DNA of 54,839 bases from DATGFB01 sp032160545 (GCA_032160545.1 JAVHVN010000164.1:1-54839), one strand, 5' to 3'; numbered from the stretch's first letter, positions 16,284 to 25,597 are shown. The notes: generated from the sequence alone by a model not told the origin. A program made the numbers and translations.

Positions 16284-16363
16284 GCGGCCAGCCTACGAGG
16301 CCCGGCGTGGCACCTTACGACCAGGAAGTGCGGCACAATCGATCGGACTACCGAGAGAGGACG

Positions 16364-16630
16364 GTGAGCACGATGATCGGGTTCGCGATGCTGCTCTTCC
16401 CGTTCCTGATGCTCGGATTCATGCTGCTGATGCAGCGCGTCGAGGAGCCGCTCAGCCAGGTTGCCGAGGAACGCGACATCGAACATTTCCTCGATGACGC
16501 GAGTCCCGAGGAGCTCGACACATTCGTGCGCGAGGGCACCGAATCGGCACTGACGCGGTTCCGTCAGCGGCTCGGCCTGGGACGCCTGCGGCGTGTCGTC
16601 GCTCGCGAGCGCACCGACTCCTCGACATAA
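16364..16630 (+). CDS. Small single-span membrane protein (Rv3675-like)
   Basis: The GTG at 16364 has GAGAGAGG 3 nt upstream; the ATG at 16373 is the alternative start. The 88-residue product opens with a hydrophobic segment (MIGFAMLLFPFLMLGFMLLM) followed by an acidic-to-basic cytoplasmic part (EEPLSQVAEERDIEHFLDDA and RFRQRLGLGRLRRVV). Position upstream of crp matches Rv3675, a conserved membrane protein of unknown role. Confidence 0.7.
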   Translation: MSTMIGFAMLLFPFLMLGFMLLMQRVEEPLSQVAEERDIEHFLDDASPEELDTFVREGTESALTRFRQRLGLGRLRRVVARERTDSST

Positions 16631-16705
16631 GCGACCCTCAGCATGGCCTAGACTCGCGCGGGACTGTGATGTGCCTCGCAGCGGTGCGGGCAAGAGGGAG
16701 CAGAA

Positions 16706-17380
16706 GTGGACGAGGTTCTCCGGCGAGCCGGGTTGTTCCAGGGTGTCGACCCCGAGTCGGTCGAGGCATTGGCCGGCGAGTTCGAGATCTTCGAGGCGCC
16801 CCGCGGCGCCACGCTGTTCAACGAGGGTGACCCCGGCGAGAGCCTGTACATCGTCCTCTCGGGCAAGGTGAAGCTTGGCCGCCGTTCGTCGGACGGCCGC
16901 GAGAACCTGGTTGCGGTGATGGGTCCGTCCGACCAGTTCGGCGAACTGTCCCTGTTCGACCCGGGCCCGCGTACGGCCAGCGCGACGGTGGTCACCGACG
17001 CGCGGGTCGCGAAACTTCCGAAGGCCGCGTTGCAGTCCTGGGTGCAGGACCGCCCGGAGATCGCGATGCAGCTGCTGCGTGTCGTCGCCCGCCGGCTGCG
17101 CCGCACCAACACGATGCTCGCCGACCTGATCTTCGTCGACGTCCCGGGGCGCGTGGCGAAGCAGCTGCTGCAGCTCGCCCAGCGCTTCGGGTCGGTCGAC
17201 GGCGGGCAGCTGCGGGTCACGCACGACCTGACGCAGGAAGAACTGGCGCAGCTCGTCGGCGCGTCCCGCGAGACCGTCAACAAGGCCCTGGCCGACTTCG
17301 CATCGCGCGGCTGGCTGCGCCTCGAGGGCAAGAGCGTGGTCATCCTCGACCGCGAGCGACTGGCGCGGCGCGCTCGCTAG
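16706..17380 (+). CDS. crp: Crp/Fnr-family cAMP-responsive regulator
   Basis: The 224-residue protein has an N-terminal cyclic-nucleotide-binding domain with phosphate-binding cassette FGELSLFDPGPRTAS (about 80-94), a long dimerisation helix and a C-terminal winged HTH. The HTH contains LTQEELAQLVGASRETVNKA as turn and recognition helix. It is the orthologue of Rv3676/GlxR-type Crp. A TAGACT box at 16649-16654 gives a leader of about 45 nt, and GGGAG precedes the GTG. Its stop and that of the convergent MBL gene share the same CTAG tetranucleotide. Confidence 0.93.
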   Translation: MDEVLRRAGLFQGVDPESVEALAGEFEIFEAPRGATLFNEGDPGESLYIVLSGKVKLGRRSSDGRENLVAVMGPSDQFGELSLFDPGPRTASATVVTDARVAKLPKAALQSWVQDRPEIAMQLLRVVARRLRRTNTMLADLIFVDVPGRVAKQLLQLAQRFGSVDGGQLRVTHDLTQEELAQLVGASRETVNKALADFASRGWLRLEGKSVVILDRERLARRAR

Positions 17381-18174
17381 ACCGGGCGCCCGTCCAGATA
17401 GGCCAGCTGCGCGCGCACCGACAGCTCGGCGGCCCACCACAGCACCGGGTCGACGTCGGCGTACACGTTCTCGACGATCTCGCGCGGCGACGCGCCCGCG
17501 CCGAGCACCTCGAGCGCGGCACGCACCTGGTCGAGGCGCTCCTGCCGGTGCGCCAGGTAGAAGGCGGCGGCCTCCGCCGCCCGCGGCAGTTCGGGTCCGT
17601 GCCCGGGGAGCACTGTCGCGTCGCCGAGCTCCCGCAGCCGCCGCAGTGATTCGAGGTAACTGCCGAGCTCGCCGTCGGGGTACGCCACGACCGTCGTGCC
17701 CCGTCCCAGGATCGTGTCGCCGGTGAGCACAGCGGCCGCACCGCCGTCGAACGGCTCGAGCAGGAACGACAGCGAGTCGGCGGTGTGGCCCGGCGTGGCC
17801 CACACGCGCACCTCGATCCCGGCCGCCGCGACGACGTCACCCTCGACGAGTCCCTCGCCGCCCAAGCGCTGCGCCGGGTCGAGCGCACGTACCGGCGCCC
17901 CGGTGAGCTCGTGCAGGCGGCGCGCTCCGTCGCTGTGGTCGGGGTGCCCGTGGGTGAGCAGCACGGCCGCCACCCGACCGGCGGCGTTCAGCACTGCCGC
18001 GAGGTGCGCCTCGTCGTCGGGGCCCGGGTCCACGACGATGGCGGAGCCGTCGCCAGGCGCACGCAGCAGCCAGGTGTTGGTGCCGTCGAGCGTCATGGGG
18101 GTCGGGTTCGAGGCGAGGACCACCGCGGCTGACGGCGTCACCTGCCTGGCCTGCTCGTACGCCGGCCGGGTCAC
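17377..18174 (-). CDS. MBL-fold metallo-hydrolase
   Basis: The protein of 265 residues belongs to the metallo-beta-lactamase fold, with the zinc motif THGHPDHSDG (HxHxDH), further ligands near VWATPGHTADS and the late His in VLPGHGPE. Its closest type is the LACTB2-like group (Rv3677c), proposed to act on nucleic acids or thioesters. The GTG overlaps the stop of the upstream Nudix gene (GTGA), so ridA, nudix and mbl form one minus-strand operon. The stop lies in the same CTAG as that of crp. Confidence 0.88.
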   Translation of the reverse strand: MTRPAYEQARQVTPSAAVVLASNPTPMTLDGTNTWLLRAPGDGSAIVVDPGPDDEAHLAAVLNAAGRVAAVLLTHGHPDHSDGARRLHELTGAPVRALDPAQRLGGEGLVEGDVVAAAGIEVRVWATPGHTADSLSFLLEPFDGGAAAVLTGDTILGRGTTVVAYPDGELGSYLESLRRLRELGDATVLPGHGPELPRAAEAAAFYLAHRQERLDQVRAALEVLGAGASPREIVENVYADVDPVLWWAAELSVRAQLAYLDGRPV

Positions 18175-18944
18175 GGCGCACCCGCCGGCCGGGGCAGCGT
18201 CACCGAGGTCCCGTCCGGGAGTTCGGCGTGGATCCGGCCGTCCGCCCCGACCCTGACGACGGGCCGGACGGTCTCGAGCGAGCGGTGCTCGGCGGCAGCC
18301 AGCACCTCGGCCACGGTGCCGAACGCCGCGATCGAGGCCATCGTCATGACGGTAGGAGGCAGCATCAGCCGATCACCGCGGTGCGCCTCGGCCAGGGCGT
18401 CGGAGACCCGCACCCACTCAGCGGCACACGACTCGCTCGTGACGTTCTGTGCGCGGGCTCCATCGGGCAGGGCACCGACGAAGAATCGGGTGTCGTACCG
18501 GCGCGACTCACCCGCCGGGGTGACCCATCGTGCCCATGGCCGCAGCGCACCGGCGTCGATGGCCAGATCGTGCGAGCGCAGCAGCTCGCCGAACGGCAGC
18601 CGTCCGCTCTCGACCTCGAATCGGTGTTCGGCCAGTTCGGCCGGTGGCGCGGTGAGCAGGACGCCGGCCTCCTCGAACGTCTCCCGTGCGGCTGCACCGA
18701 CGAGGCTGCGGGCCGTCGACTCGTCGCAGCCGAAGCGCTCGGCGATGCGTGCGGTGTCCGCGCCGGCGAGGGGCAGCTCGACGTCCGCGGCGTCCACCCG
18801 CCCGCCGGGGAACACCGACATGCCAGCCGCGAACGCCATCTGCGCGACGCGGGTGAGCAGCCAGGTCTCGATACCGCCGGCGCCGTCGCGCAGCAGCACC
18901 ACCGTGGCCGCGTCACGTACGGGTACCGACTCCGCGGCCGTCAC
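18171..18944 (-). CDS. Nudix-domain hydrolase (NUDT19-like)
   Basis: The 257-residue protein has LLTRVAQMAFAAGMSVFPGG and RETFEEAGVLL, the Nudix core split by a long insertion, as in NUDT19/RP2-like proteins that hydrolyse CoA-type substrates. WARWVTPAGESRRYDTRFFV is a conserved later strand. Both ends overlap neighbours by 4 nt. It has no counterpart between Rv3677c and Rv3678c in M. tuberculosis, so it is an addition to the conserved order. The substrate is unproven. Confidence 0.8.
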   Translation of the reverse strand: MTAAESVPVRDAATVVLLRDGAGGIETWLLTRVAQMAFAAGMSVFPGGRVDAADVELPLAGADTARIAERFGCDESTARSLVGAAARETFEEAGVLLTAPPAELAEHRFEVESGRLPFGELLRSHDLAIDAGALRPWARWVTPAGESRRYDTRFFVGALPDGARAQNVTSESCAAEWVRVSDALAEAHRGDRLMLPPTVMTMASIAAFGTVAEVLAAAEHRSLETVRPVVRVGADGRIHAELPDGTSVTLPRPAGAP

Positions 18945-19402
18945 CCGCCGACCTCCACCACGAGTTCGACCTCGACGGGGGCGTCCCGCGGCAGAACGGC
19001 CACGCCCACCGCCGAGCGCACATGCCGGCCCGCGTCGCCGAACACCTCGCCCAGCAGTTCACTGGCTCCGTTGAGGACGCTCGGCTGGCCGGTGAAGGAC
19101 GGGTGGCTCGCGACGAAGCCCACGACCTTGACGACGCGCACCACGGCGTCGAGCCCGACCAGCGCGTCGATCGCGGCCAGCGCGTTCAGTGCGCACTGCC
19201 GCGCGAGCGCACGCGCCGCGTCGGGGTCGACCTCGGCGCCCACCTTGCCGGTGACTGCCAACTCACCATCGACGATCGGCAACTGACCGGCGGTGTAGAC
19301 ATGGGCGCCGCTGCGGACGGCCGGTATGTACGCACCGGCCGGCGCGACGACCGGCGGCAGCGAGAGGCCCAGTTCGGCGAGACGCTCACGCGCGGTTGGC
19401 AT
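18941..19402 (-). CDS. RidA/YjgF-family protein
   Basis: The ATG at 19402 gives 153 residues with the RidA fold marks PAGAYIPAVRSGAHVYTAGQ, QCALNALAAIDALVG and the C-terminal VAVLPRDAPVEVELV. Canonical RidA deaminates reactive enamines from PLP enzymes and needs an Arg before the last strand; here RDAPVE contains one, although this longer subfamily (Rv3678c-like) is less well characterised. A TACGGT box ends 6 nt before the ATG, so the mRNA is probably leaderless. It is divergent from the ArsA-like pair. Confidence 0.85.
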   Translation of the reverse strand: MPTARERLAELGLSLPPVVAPAGAYIPAVRSGAHVYTAGQLPIVDGELAVTGKVGAEVDPDAARALARQCALNALAAIDALVGLDAVVRVVKVVGFVASHPSFTGQPSVLNGASELLGEVFGDAGRHVRSAVGVAVLPRDAPVEVELVVEVGG

Positions 19403-19408
19403 CTCGCG

Positions 19409-19481
19409 ACCGTACTGCGCGTGTGATCCCGGCAAGAACCGGGCCGCACCCCGCCCGGCGCCGGTGCAGGTCTCCTAGGCT
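19409..19481. promoter_or_regulatory. Divergent leaderless promoters of ridA and the ArsA-like pair
   Basis: On the minus strand TACGGT (19414-19409) lies 6 nt before the ridA ATG. On the plus strand TAGGCT (19476-19481) lies 6 nt before the ATG at 19488. Both are TANNNT -10 boxes at the distance that places the transcription start on the start codon, and neither gene has an SD sequence. Confidence 0.6.
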
Positions 19482-19487
19482 GGCTGG

Positions 19488-20498
19488 ATGGTCGCTGTGA
19501 GCTCTCCGCGCCCGGCGTCGGCCGAACTCGCGCCCGGCGTCCCGGCCGAGGCGCGGCTGCACATCGTGACGGGCAAGGGCGGCACCGGCAAGACGACGGT
19601 GGCCGCCGCTCTCGCGCTCGCGCTGGCAGCCGGCGGTCGCAAGGTCCTGCTGGTCGAGGTCGAGGGACGGCAGGCGCTGGCGCAGCTGTTCGACGTGCCC
19701 GCGCTGCCCTACGAGGAGCGGCGCCTGGTGTCGACCGCGCGCGGCGGCCAGCTGTGGGGGCTCGCGGTCGACGCCGAGGACGCGATGATCGAGTACCTCG
19801 ACATGTTCTACAACCTGAAGCGGTCGGCGCGTGGCCTGAAGCGGATCGGCGCGGTCGACTTCGTCACGACGTTGGCGCCCGGGCTGCGTGACGTGCTGCT
19901 GACCGGCAAGGTCAAGGAGTCGGTCACGCGAACCAACCCCGACGGCCGGCTCGCCTACGACGCAGTCGTCCTTGACGCGCCCCCCACCGGCCGGATCAGG
20001 CCATTCCTCAATGCGACCCGCGAGGTCGCGAACCTCACCAAGTTCGGCCCGATCAACCGGCAGAGCGCCGGCGTGATCGAACTGCTGCACGGGCCGCTCA
20101 CCGCCGTCCATCTCGTGACGCTGCTCGAGGAGATGCCGGTGCAGGAGACCATCGACGCCGCCGAGGACCTGACCGCCGACGGCTTCCGGATCGGAGCGGT
20201 CATAGTGAACCGGGCGCGTCCGGCACTGCTCGACGACGCCGATCTCAACGACGGGTACCGCATCGACCTTGCCTCCCTCAAGGCGGGACTGAAGGCGGTC
20301 AACATCCCCGCTGTACACGCCGCGCCACTCGCCGACGAGGTGGCCGACTACACGCAGCGGCAACGGGTGCAGGCCGAGAACCTCGCCCGCCTGGACGTCG
20401 TCGCGGCGCCGCGCGTCGAGCTTCCCGACCTCACCCCGCCGGTCGAGATCGGCGAGCTGAACGAGTTGTCGGCGTACTTGACGGTGGACGCCTCGTGA
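19488..20498 (+). CDS. ArsA/Get3-like anion-transporting ATPase, first subunit
   Basis: The protein of 336 residues has the deviant P-loop GKGGTGKTT (about 29-37) with the signature Lys of the SIMIBI/ArsA class, VEVEGRQALAQLF as switch I region and VVLDAPPTGRIRPFL as switch II. It lacks the Cys triad of true ArsA. It is the orthologue of Rv3679, which with Rv3680 forms a bacterial Get3-like heteromeric complex. The GTGA overlap with the next gene fits a two-subunit complex. Leaderless start as noted. Confidence 0.88.
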   Translation: MVAVSSPRPASAELAPGVPAEARLHIVTGKGGTGKTTVAAALALALAAGGRKVLLVEVEGRQALAQLFDVPALPYEERRLVSTARGGQLWGLAVDAEDAMIEYLDMFYNLKRSARGLKRIGAVDFVTTLAPGLRDVLLTGKVKESVTRTNPDGRLAYDAVVLDAPPTGRIRPFLNATREVANLTKFGPINRQSAGVIELLHGPLTAVHLVTLLEEMPVQETIDAAEDLTADGFRIGAVIVNRARPALLDDADLNDGYRIDLASLKAGLKAVNIPAVHAAPLADEVADYTQRQRVQAENLARLDVVAAPRVELPDLTPPVEIGELNELSAYLTVDAS

Positions 20499-21652
20499 CG
20501 CGCGCGCCGGCCCGGCTCGACATCGGCGAGCTGGTGCGCGACCCGCACACGAAGATCGTCGTGACCTGCGGCAGCGGCGGCGTCGGCAAGACCACCACCG
20601 CCGCGGCGGTGGCGCTCATGGGTGCCGAGGCGGGGCGCCGCACCGTCGTGCTCACGATCGACCCCGCTCGCCGGCTCGCGCAGTCGATGGGCCTGGTCGA
20701 ACTGGACAACACACCTCGCGAGGTCAAGGGCGTCGCCGACGGGCAGCTGTTCGCGATGATGCTCGACATGAAGCGGACATTCGACGACGTCGTCCTCGAA
20801 CACTCGACCCCCGAGCGTGCGCAGCAGATCTTCGACAACCCCTTCTACCAATCGCTGTCGTCGTCGTTCGCGGGCACGCAGGAATACATGGCGATGGAGA
20901 AGCTGGGCCAGCTGGCCGCCGCGAACGAGTGGGACCTGATCGTCGTCGACACCCCGCCGTCGCGGTCGGCCCTCGACTTCCTCGACGCGCCGAACCGGCT
21001 CGGCCGGTTCCTGGACGGCCGCATGATCCGGATGCTGACCGCCCCCGCGCGCGCGGGTGGGCGGACGGGAATCAAGGTGATGTCGGCGGGCTTCGGCATC
21101 TTCAGCAAGGTGTTCGGCCGCATCCTGGGCGGCGACCTGTTGCGCGACGTCGCCTCGTTCGTGTCCGCCCTGGAGTCGATGTTCGGCGGGTTCCGCGAGC
21201 GCGCGCAACACACCTACGAGCTGCTCAAGACGCCCGGCACCGCGTTCGTCGTGGTGGCCGTGCCAGAGCCGGATGCGCTGCGCGAGGCCTCGTACTTCGT
21301 CGAGCGGCTCTCGGCGGAGCGGATGCCGCTCGCCGGGCTCGTCATCAACCGGGTGCACCGTACGGTGCCGGTCGCCGGCTCGGAACCGCTCAGCGCAGCC
21401 CGGGCCGCGGCCGCGGCCGACACGCTCGCGACCAGGACCTCGAAGGACGCCCGAGTGGCCGCCGTCGCCCTGCGCGTACACGCCGAGACGGCCGCACTCG
21501 CGGAGTACGACGCCCGCATGGCGAAACGGTTCTGCGCCGCGCATCCGGCCGTCCCGGTCATCGCGGTGCCGGCCCTCGCGGCCGACGTGCACGACGTCGA
21601 CGGGCTGCGCGAGATCGGCGAGTTGCTCGTCGCCGGCGCCGAGCAGGCCTGA
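20495..21652 (+). CDS. ArsA/Get3-like ATPase, second subunit
   Basis: The 385-residue protein carries CGSGGVGKTTTAAAVALMGA (P-loop about 26-36), LTIDPARRLAQSMGL (switch I) and VVDTPPSRSALDFLDAP (switch II). The Lys of the deviant P-loop is replaced by Ser-Gly at the second position, unlike its partner, a difference also seen between the paired mycobacterial proteins. It matches Rv3680. In mycobacteria and Streptomyces a WhiB-family gene (whiB4/wblA) normally follows; here only 55 nt separate it from ponA. Confidence 0.88.
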   Translation: MTRAPARLDIGELVRDPHTKIVVTCGSGGVGKTTTAAAVALMGAEAGRRTVVLTIDPARRLAQSMGLVELDNTPREVKGVADGQLFAMMLDMKRTFDDVVLEHSTPERAQQIFDNPFYQSLSSSFAGTQEYMAMEKLGQLAAANEWDLIVVDTPPSRSALDFLDAPNRLGRFLDGRMIRMLTAPARAGGRTGIKVMSAGFGIFSKVFGRILGGDLLRDVASFVSALESMFGGFRERAQHTYELLKTPGTAFVVVAVPEPDALREASYFVERLSAERMPLAGLVINRVHRTVPVAGSEPLSAARAAAAADTLATRTSKDARVAAVALRVHAETAALAEYDARMAKRFCAAHPAVPVIAVPALAADVHDVDGLREIGELLVAGAEQA

Positions 21653-21707
21653 GGCCCCGCTCAGCCCGATTCGGGAGGAACGGGGGCCCCCCGTACCCTG
21701 ATGTCCC

Positions 21708-24194
21708 GTGGCAGGGACATCAGGCAATCCCAATCCGTGGCCCACGATCGGCCGGCTCGTTGCGGCTCTGGTCGCCACCGGCGTCCTCTTCGCGGGTCTG
21801 TTGCTGCCCTACGTCGGCGGCCTCGGGCTGGCCGCACGGCACGAGGCGACGAAGTTCCTCGACACCACCTGCAATTTGCAGGAGACGCCACCCCCTCAGA
21901 AGACCACCTTGTACGCGAGCGACGGCAAGACCGTGATCGCGACGCTGTTCAGCCAGGACCGGCACCCCGTCCTGCTGTCCGCCGTGCCGAAGCAGTTGCA
22001 GGACGCCCTGGTCGCCACCGAGGACCGCCGCTTCTACAGCCACCACGGTGTCGACATGCGCGGCCTGGTTCGGTCGGCGGTGAGCACCTCGGGCGGCTCC
22101 ACGCAGGGTGGCTCGACGCTGACCATGCAGTACGTCAAGCAGATGCGGTACTACCAGGCGGGCAAGGACGTCGCGAAGCAGCAGGCCGCCATCGACCAGA
22201 ACCTCAACCGCAAGATCGAGGACGCCAAGTGCGCGATCTACCTCGAGAGCACCAAGAAGGAGTCGAAGCAGGACATCCTGCAGAACTACCTCAACATCGC
22301 GTTCTTCGGTGAGAATTCCTACGGCATCGACACTGCCGCGCAGAACTACTTCGGCAAGCCGAGCAGCAAGCTCACGCTGGCCGAGTCCGCGATGCTCGTC
22401 GGCCTGCTGCGCGCGCCGAGCGAGTACGACCCGTTCCTGCACCCCGAAGCGGCGAAGGCGCGGCGCAACCAGGTGCTGCAGAACCTCGTCGACGTCGGCA
22501 AGTTGTCGCAAGCCGAGGCCGACACGGTGAAGGCCACGCCGGTCAAGCTCGGCACGACCAAGCCGCCGGTGGTGAAGCAGGGCTGCGCGAACGCATCCAG
22601 CACCATCAACAACGTCGGGTTCTTCTGCGACTACGTGGTCAACTGGCTCGAGACCGTCGGCGGTGTCTCCGAAACGCAGTTGACCACCGGTGGACTGTCG
22701 ATCGTCACGACCCTCGACGCCAACCTGCAGAACTCGATGGAGAGGAACATGTCGGTTCCGGCGAGTTCGCCGATGACCGCTGTGCTGCCGGCCGTCGACC
22801 CGCACACCGGCGACGTCGTGGCGATGGCGTCCAGCAAGATCTATGGCAACAAGACCTCGGCGAAGGACGTCACCCACACCGTCCTGCCGATCTTCACCGA
22901 GTACTCGGGCATGGGCGCGTCGACGTACAAGCTCTTCCCGCTGCTGACGGCGCTGCAGACTGGCGTGCCGAGCTCGCAGGCGATCTACGCGCCGCTGACC
23001 AGTGACCCGAAGAACCCGACCCAGAATCCGGGCTATCACCCGTCGAACTGCTCGACGACGGCGCCGACCTTCAACGCCGATGCGATCGAGTCGTTCTCGA
23101 CCAGCGAGACGATGGTGTCTGCCACCGCGAAGTCGTCGAACACCTACTTCGTCGGCCTGGTCGATCAGCTCTTCAACTGCGATCTGCAGCCGGTCGTCGA
23201 TATGGCCCGCAAGCTGGGCATGAAGGGGCTCGACGCGGCCAGCGGTGACGGCAACCTGACCATCGCGCAGACCGTCGTCAACTACCAGCGTCCTGCCGAG
23301 CTGGTGCTCGGTGACGTCGGCACGAGCCCGCTCGAACTCGCCGGTGCGTACGCCGCGATCGCCAACCAGGGCGTGTTCAACACCCCCGCGCCGATCAAGT
23401 CGATCACCGACGAGACCGGCAAGCCGGTGGCAGTGAAGCGTTCCCCCGGCACCGCAGTGGTCAGCCCGCAGGTGGCGCTGCAGGCGACGCAGATCCTCAC
23501 CGGCGACACCCGGTCCCCGGGGACGTCCGCAAGCCAGTTCATCAACTGGTACGGCGGTGGCAACAGCACGGTGGCGGGCAAGACTGGCACCAGCGTCGCG
23601 GTGGTGAACAACCAGGACACCCAGCAGAACGCGGCGCTCTGGTTCGTCGGGATGACGCCGAACCTCGTCGCTACCAGTGCCCTGATCAACTTCGACCACC
23701 CGAACGCGCCCGCCGCCGGTCTGCCGGGGCTGAGCGATCCGGGCACCCAGGCGTACGGCGCCTATGCCTCCGGCGTGTGGGTCAACGCACTGACCCCCAC
23801 CCTGGCGCCGCAGCGCTGGGCGTGGGCCGATCCGGCGAGCGCGCCCGGCGACCCGGTGCCGCCACTGACCGGAATGACCATGACGGCTGCCCAGGCAGCG
23901 CTCACCGCGGCCGGCTTCAAGATGGCCGAACTCGACAAGGCGAACGCGCTGCAATGCGCAAGCTCGGTGCCGACCGGCAGCATCGCGTTCTACGGCCCGC
24001 AGATCGCGCCGAAGGGCTCGACGATCACCGTCTGCCCGAGCCTCGGCGTGGCGCCGCAGAGCCCACCGCCGCCGGTGATCACGACACCGACCCGCGGACG
24101 TACCACGACCACCCCCGGCATACCGACCACAGGGGGGACGACGCCGGGCGGCCGCCGGACCATCACGATCACCCCGCCGCGCCCGACGCACTGA
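21708..24194 (+). CDS. ponA: Class A penicillin-binding protein with PASTA domain
   Basis: The 828-residue bifunctional enzyme builds peptidoglycan. An N-terminal membrane anchor (about 12-36) is followed by a GT51 glycosyltransferase with ATEDRRFYSHHGVD and QGGSTLTMQYVKQ. The transpeptidase has S-x-x-K in GASTYKLF, S-x-N in KSSNTYF and KTG in AGKTGTS. A single PASTA domain (VPPLTGMTMTAAQAALTAAG) precedes a Pro/Thr-rich tail. The acylation motif is STYK rather than the usual STFK, a conservative change. It matches Rv3682 (PonA2). TACCCT ends 8 nt before the GTG, suggesting a near-leaderless mRNA. Confidence 0.93.
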   Translation: MAGTSGNPNPWPTIGRLVAALVATGVLFAGLLLPYVGGLGLAARHEATKFLDTTCNLQETPPPQKTTLYASDGKTVIATLFSQDRHPVLLSAVPKQLQDALVATEDRRFYSHHGVDMRGLVRSAVSTSGGSTQGGSTLTMQYVKQMRYYQAGKDVAKQQAAIDQNLNRKIEDAKCAIYLESTKKESKQDILQNYLNIAFFGENSYGIDTAAQNYFGKPSSKLTLAESAMLVGLLRAPSEYDPFLHPEAAKARRNQVLQNLVDVGKLSQAEADTVKATPVKLGTTKPPVVKQGCANASSTINNVGFFCDYVVNWLETVGGVSETQLTTGGLSIVTTLDANLQNSMERNMSVPASSPMTAVLPAVDPHTGDVVAMASSKIYGNKTSAKDVTHTVLPIFTEYSGMGASTYKLFPLLTALQTGVPSSQAIYAPLTSDPKNPTQNPGYHPSNCSTTAPTFNADAIESFSTSETMVSATAKSSNTYFVGLVDQLFNCDLQPVVDMARKLGMKGLDAASGDGNLTIAQTVVNYQRPAELVLGDVGTSPLELAGAYAAIANQGVFNTPAPIKSITDETGKPVAVKRSPGTAVVSPQVALQATQILTGDTRSPGTSASQFINWYGGGNSTVAGKTGTSVAVVNNQDTQQNAALWFVGMTPNLVATSALINFDHPNAPAAGLPGLSDPGTQAYGAYASGVWVNALTPTLAPQRWAWADPASAPGDPVPPLTGMTMTAAQAALTAAGFKMAELDKANALQCASSVPTGSIAFYGPQIAPKGSTITVCPSLGVAPQSPPPPVITTPTRGRTTTTPGIPTTGGTTPGGRRTITITPPRPTH

Positions 24195-24203
24195 CCGCGA
24201 GGC

Positions 24204-24662
24204 TCAGCCGCCGGCGAGTTGGCGGCGGACCTCGTCGCTGACGCGCTTGCCGTCGGCGCGCCCGGCGACCGCGGGCTGGACCGATTTCATGACCGCGCCC
24301 ATCTGCTGGGGACCGGCAGCGCCCGCGTCGGCGACGGCAACGCGCACCAGTTCGGTGAGTTCGGCGTCGTCGAGCTGCGCCGGCAGGTAACTCTGCAGCA
24401 CCCCACCCTCGGCGCGTTCGCGGTCGGCCAGCTCAGAGCGGCCGGCCTGATCGAAGGCCTCCGCAGCCTCCCGACGCTTCTTCTCCTCGCGCATCAGCAC
24501 GCGCAGTACCTCGTCGTCGGTCAGTACGCGGGCTTGCTTGCCGGCGACCTCCTCGTTGGTCACCGCGGTCAACGCCATGCGCAGCGTCGCCGTGGTGACC
24601 TCGTCGCGCGCCTTCATGGCGACGTTGAGATCAGCGTGGAGGCGGTCCTTGAGCTGGGGCAC
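24204..24662 (-). CDS. GatB/YqeY-domain protein
   Basis: The GTG at 24662 gives 152 residues, typical of YqeY: LKDRLHADLNVAMKARD, TATLRMALTAVTNEEV, LRVLMREEKKRREAAEAFDQ and YLPAQLDDAEL. The fold is shared with the tail domain of GatB amidotransferase, and a tRNA-linked role is supposed but unproven. The start codon lies 7 nt after a TACCGT box, so the mRNA is probably leaderless. It converges with ponA. Confidence 0.88.
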   Translation of the reverse strand: MPQLKDRLHADLNVAMKARDEVTTATLRMALTAVTNEEVAGKQARVLTDDEVLRVLMREEKKRREAAEAFDQAGRSELADRERAEGGVLQSYLPAQLDDAELTELVRVAVADAGAAGPQQMGAVMKSVQPAVAGRADGKRVSDEVRRQLAGG

Positions 24663-24669
24663 AGCGACA

Positions 24670-24700
24670 ACGGTACCGAGGCAGAGCCACCACATAGGGT
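24670..24700. promoter_or_regulatory. Divergent leaderless promoters of yqeY and the phosphoesterase
   Basis: TACCGT on the minus strand (24675-24670) is 7 nt before the yqeY GTG, and TAGGGT on the plus strand (24695-24700) is 6 nt before the phosphoesterase ATG. The 44-nt gap between the start codons has no SD sequences. Confidence 0.55.
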
Positions 24701-24706
24701 GGGCTG

Positions 24707-25597
24707 ATGTCCAAGGTCCTGCGCGCCGCAGGGGTCACCATCGGTGCCGGTGCAGCCGCGCTGGCCTACGGCGGGCTGATCGAGCGCAATGCGTTCACGC
24801 TGCGCCGGTTCGACGTGCCGGTGCTCGCGCCGGGTGCGGCGCCGATCCGCGTCCTGCACGTGTCGGACCTGCACATCACCGCGGCGCAGTGCCGCAAGCA
24901 CATGTGGATCCGCGACCTGGCCCGGCTGCAGCCCGACGTCGTGATCAACACCGGCGACACGATCTCCTCGGTCGACGGGCGCCCGGCGGTGATGCACTCG
25001 CTGGAGCCGCTGCTCGCCTTCCCGGGCGCGTTCGTGCCCGGCAACAACGACTACTACGCGCCCGTGCCGAAGAACCCGCTGCGTTACTTCTCGCAGAACA
25101 CCCGCCGCGTGCACGGTGCTCCGCTGCCCTGGGGCGAGCTCGCCACCGACCTGGCCGAGGCCGGGTGGCTGGACCTCACCCACGTGCGATCGTCCCTCGA
25201 GATCAACGGCGTCAAGATCGCCTTGGCCGGCACCGACGACCCGCACCTGAAGAAGGCCCGCTACCACCGCATCGCGGGTGCGGCCGACCCGAGCGCCGTC
25301 GTGCGCATCGGCGTCACGCACTCGCCCGAGCCGGCCTTGCTGCAGTGCTTTGCCGATGACGGTTACGACCTGGTGCTCGCCGGGCACACGCACGGCGGGC
25401 AGATCCGGGTGCCCTTCGGCCCCGCGATCGTCACCAATTGCGGCATCGACGTACACCGCGCCCGGTGGCTGCACGAGTGGGACGAGCACATGTGGTTCCA
25501 CGTCTGCGCAGGCCTCGGAACCAATCCCTATGCACCGGTTCGGTTCGCCTGCCGCCCCGAGGCGTCGCTGCTGACGCTGGTGCCCCGACCGATCTGA
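24707..25597 (+). CDS. Metallophosphoesterase with N-terminal membrane anchor
   Basis: The protein of 296 residues begins with a hydrophobic segment (AAGVTIGAGAAALAYGGLI) and has all calcineurin-like metal motifs: VSDLH, INTGDTIS, PGNNDYY, a His in GVTHSPEP and GHTHGGQ. It matches Rv3683 in place. It may act on lipid-linked or nucleotide phosphodiesters at the membrane, as the YkuE-type relatives do. It is the last protein gene of the conserved core block before tRNA-Pro. Confidence 0.9.
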   Translation: MSKVLRAAGVTIGAGAAALAYGGLIERNAFTLRRFDVPVLAPGAAPIRVLHVSDLHITAAQCRKHMWIRDLARLQPDVVINTGDTISSVDGRPAVMHSLEPLLAFPGAFVPGNNDYYAPVPKNPLRYFSQNTRRVHGAPLPWGELATDLAEAGWLDLTHVRSSLEINGVKIALAGTDDPHLKKARYHRIAGAADPSAVVRIGVTHSPEPALLQCFADDGYDLVLAGHTHGGQIRVPFGPAIVTNCGIDVHRARWLHEWDEHMWFHVCAGLGTNPYAPVRFACRPEASLLTLVPRPI

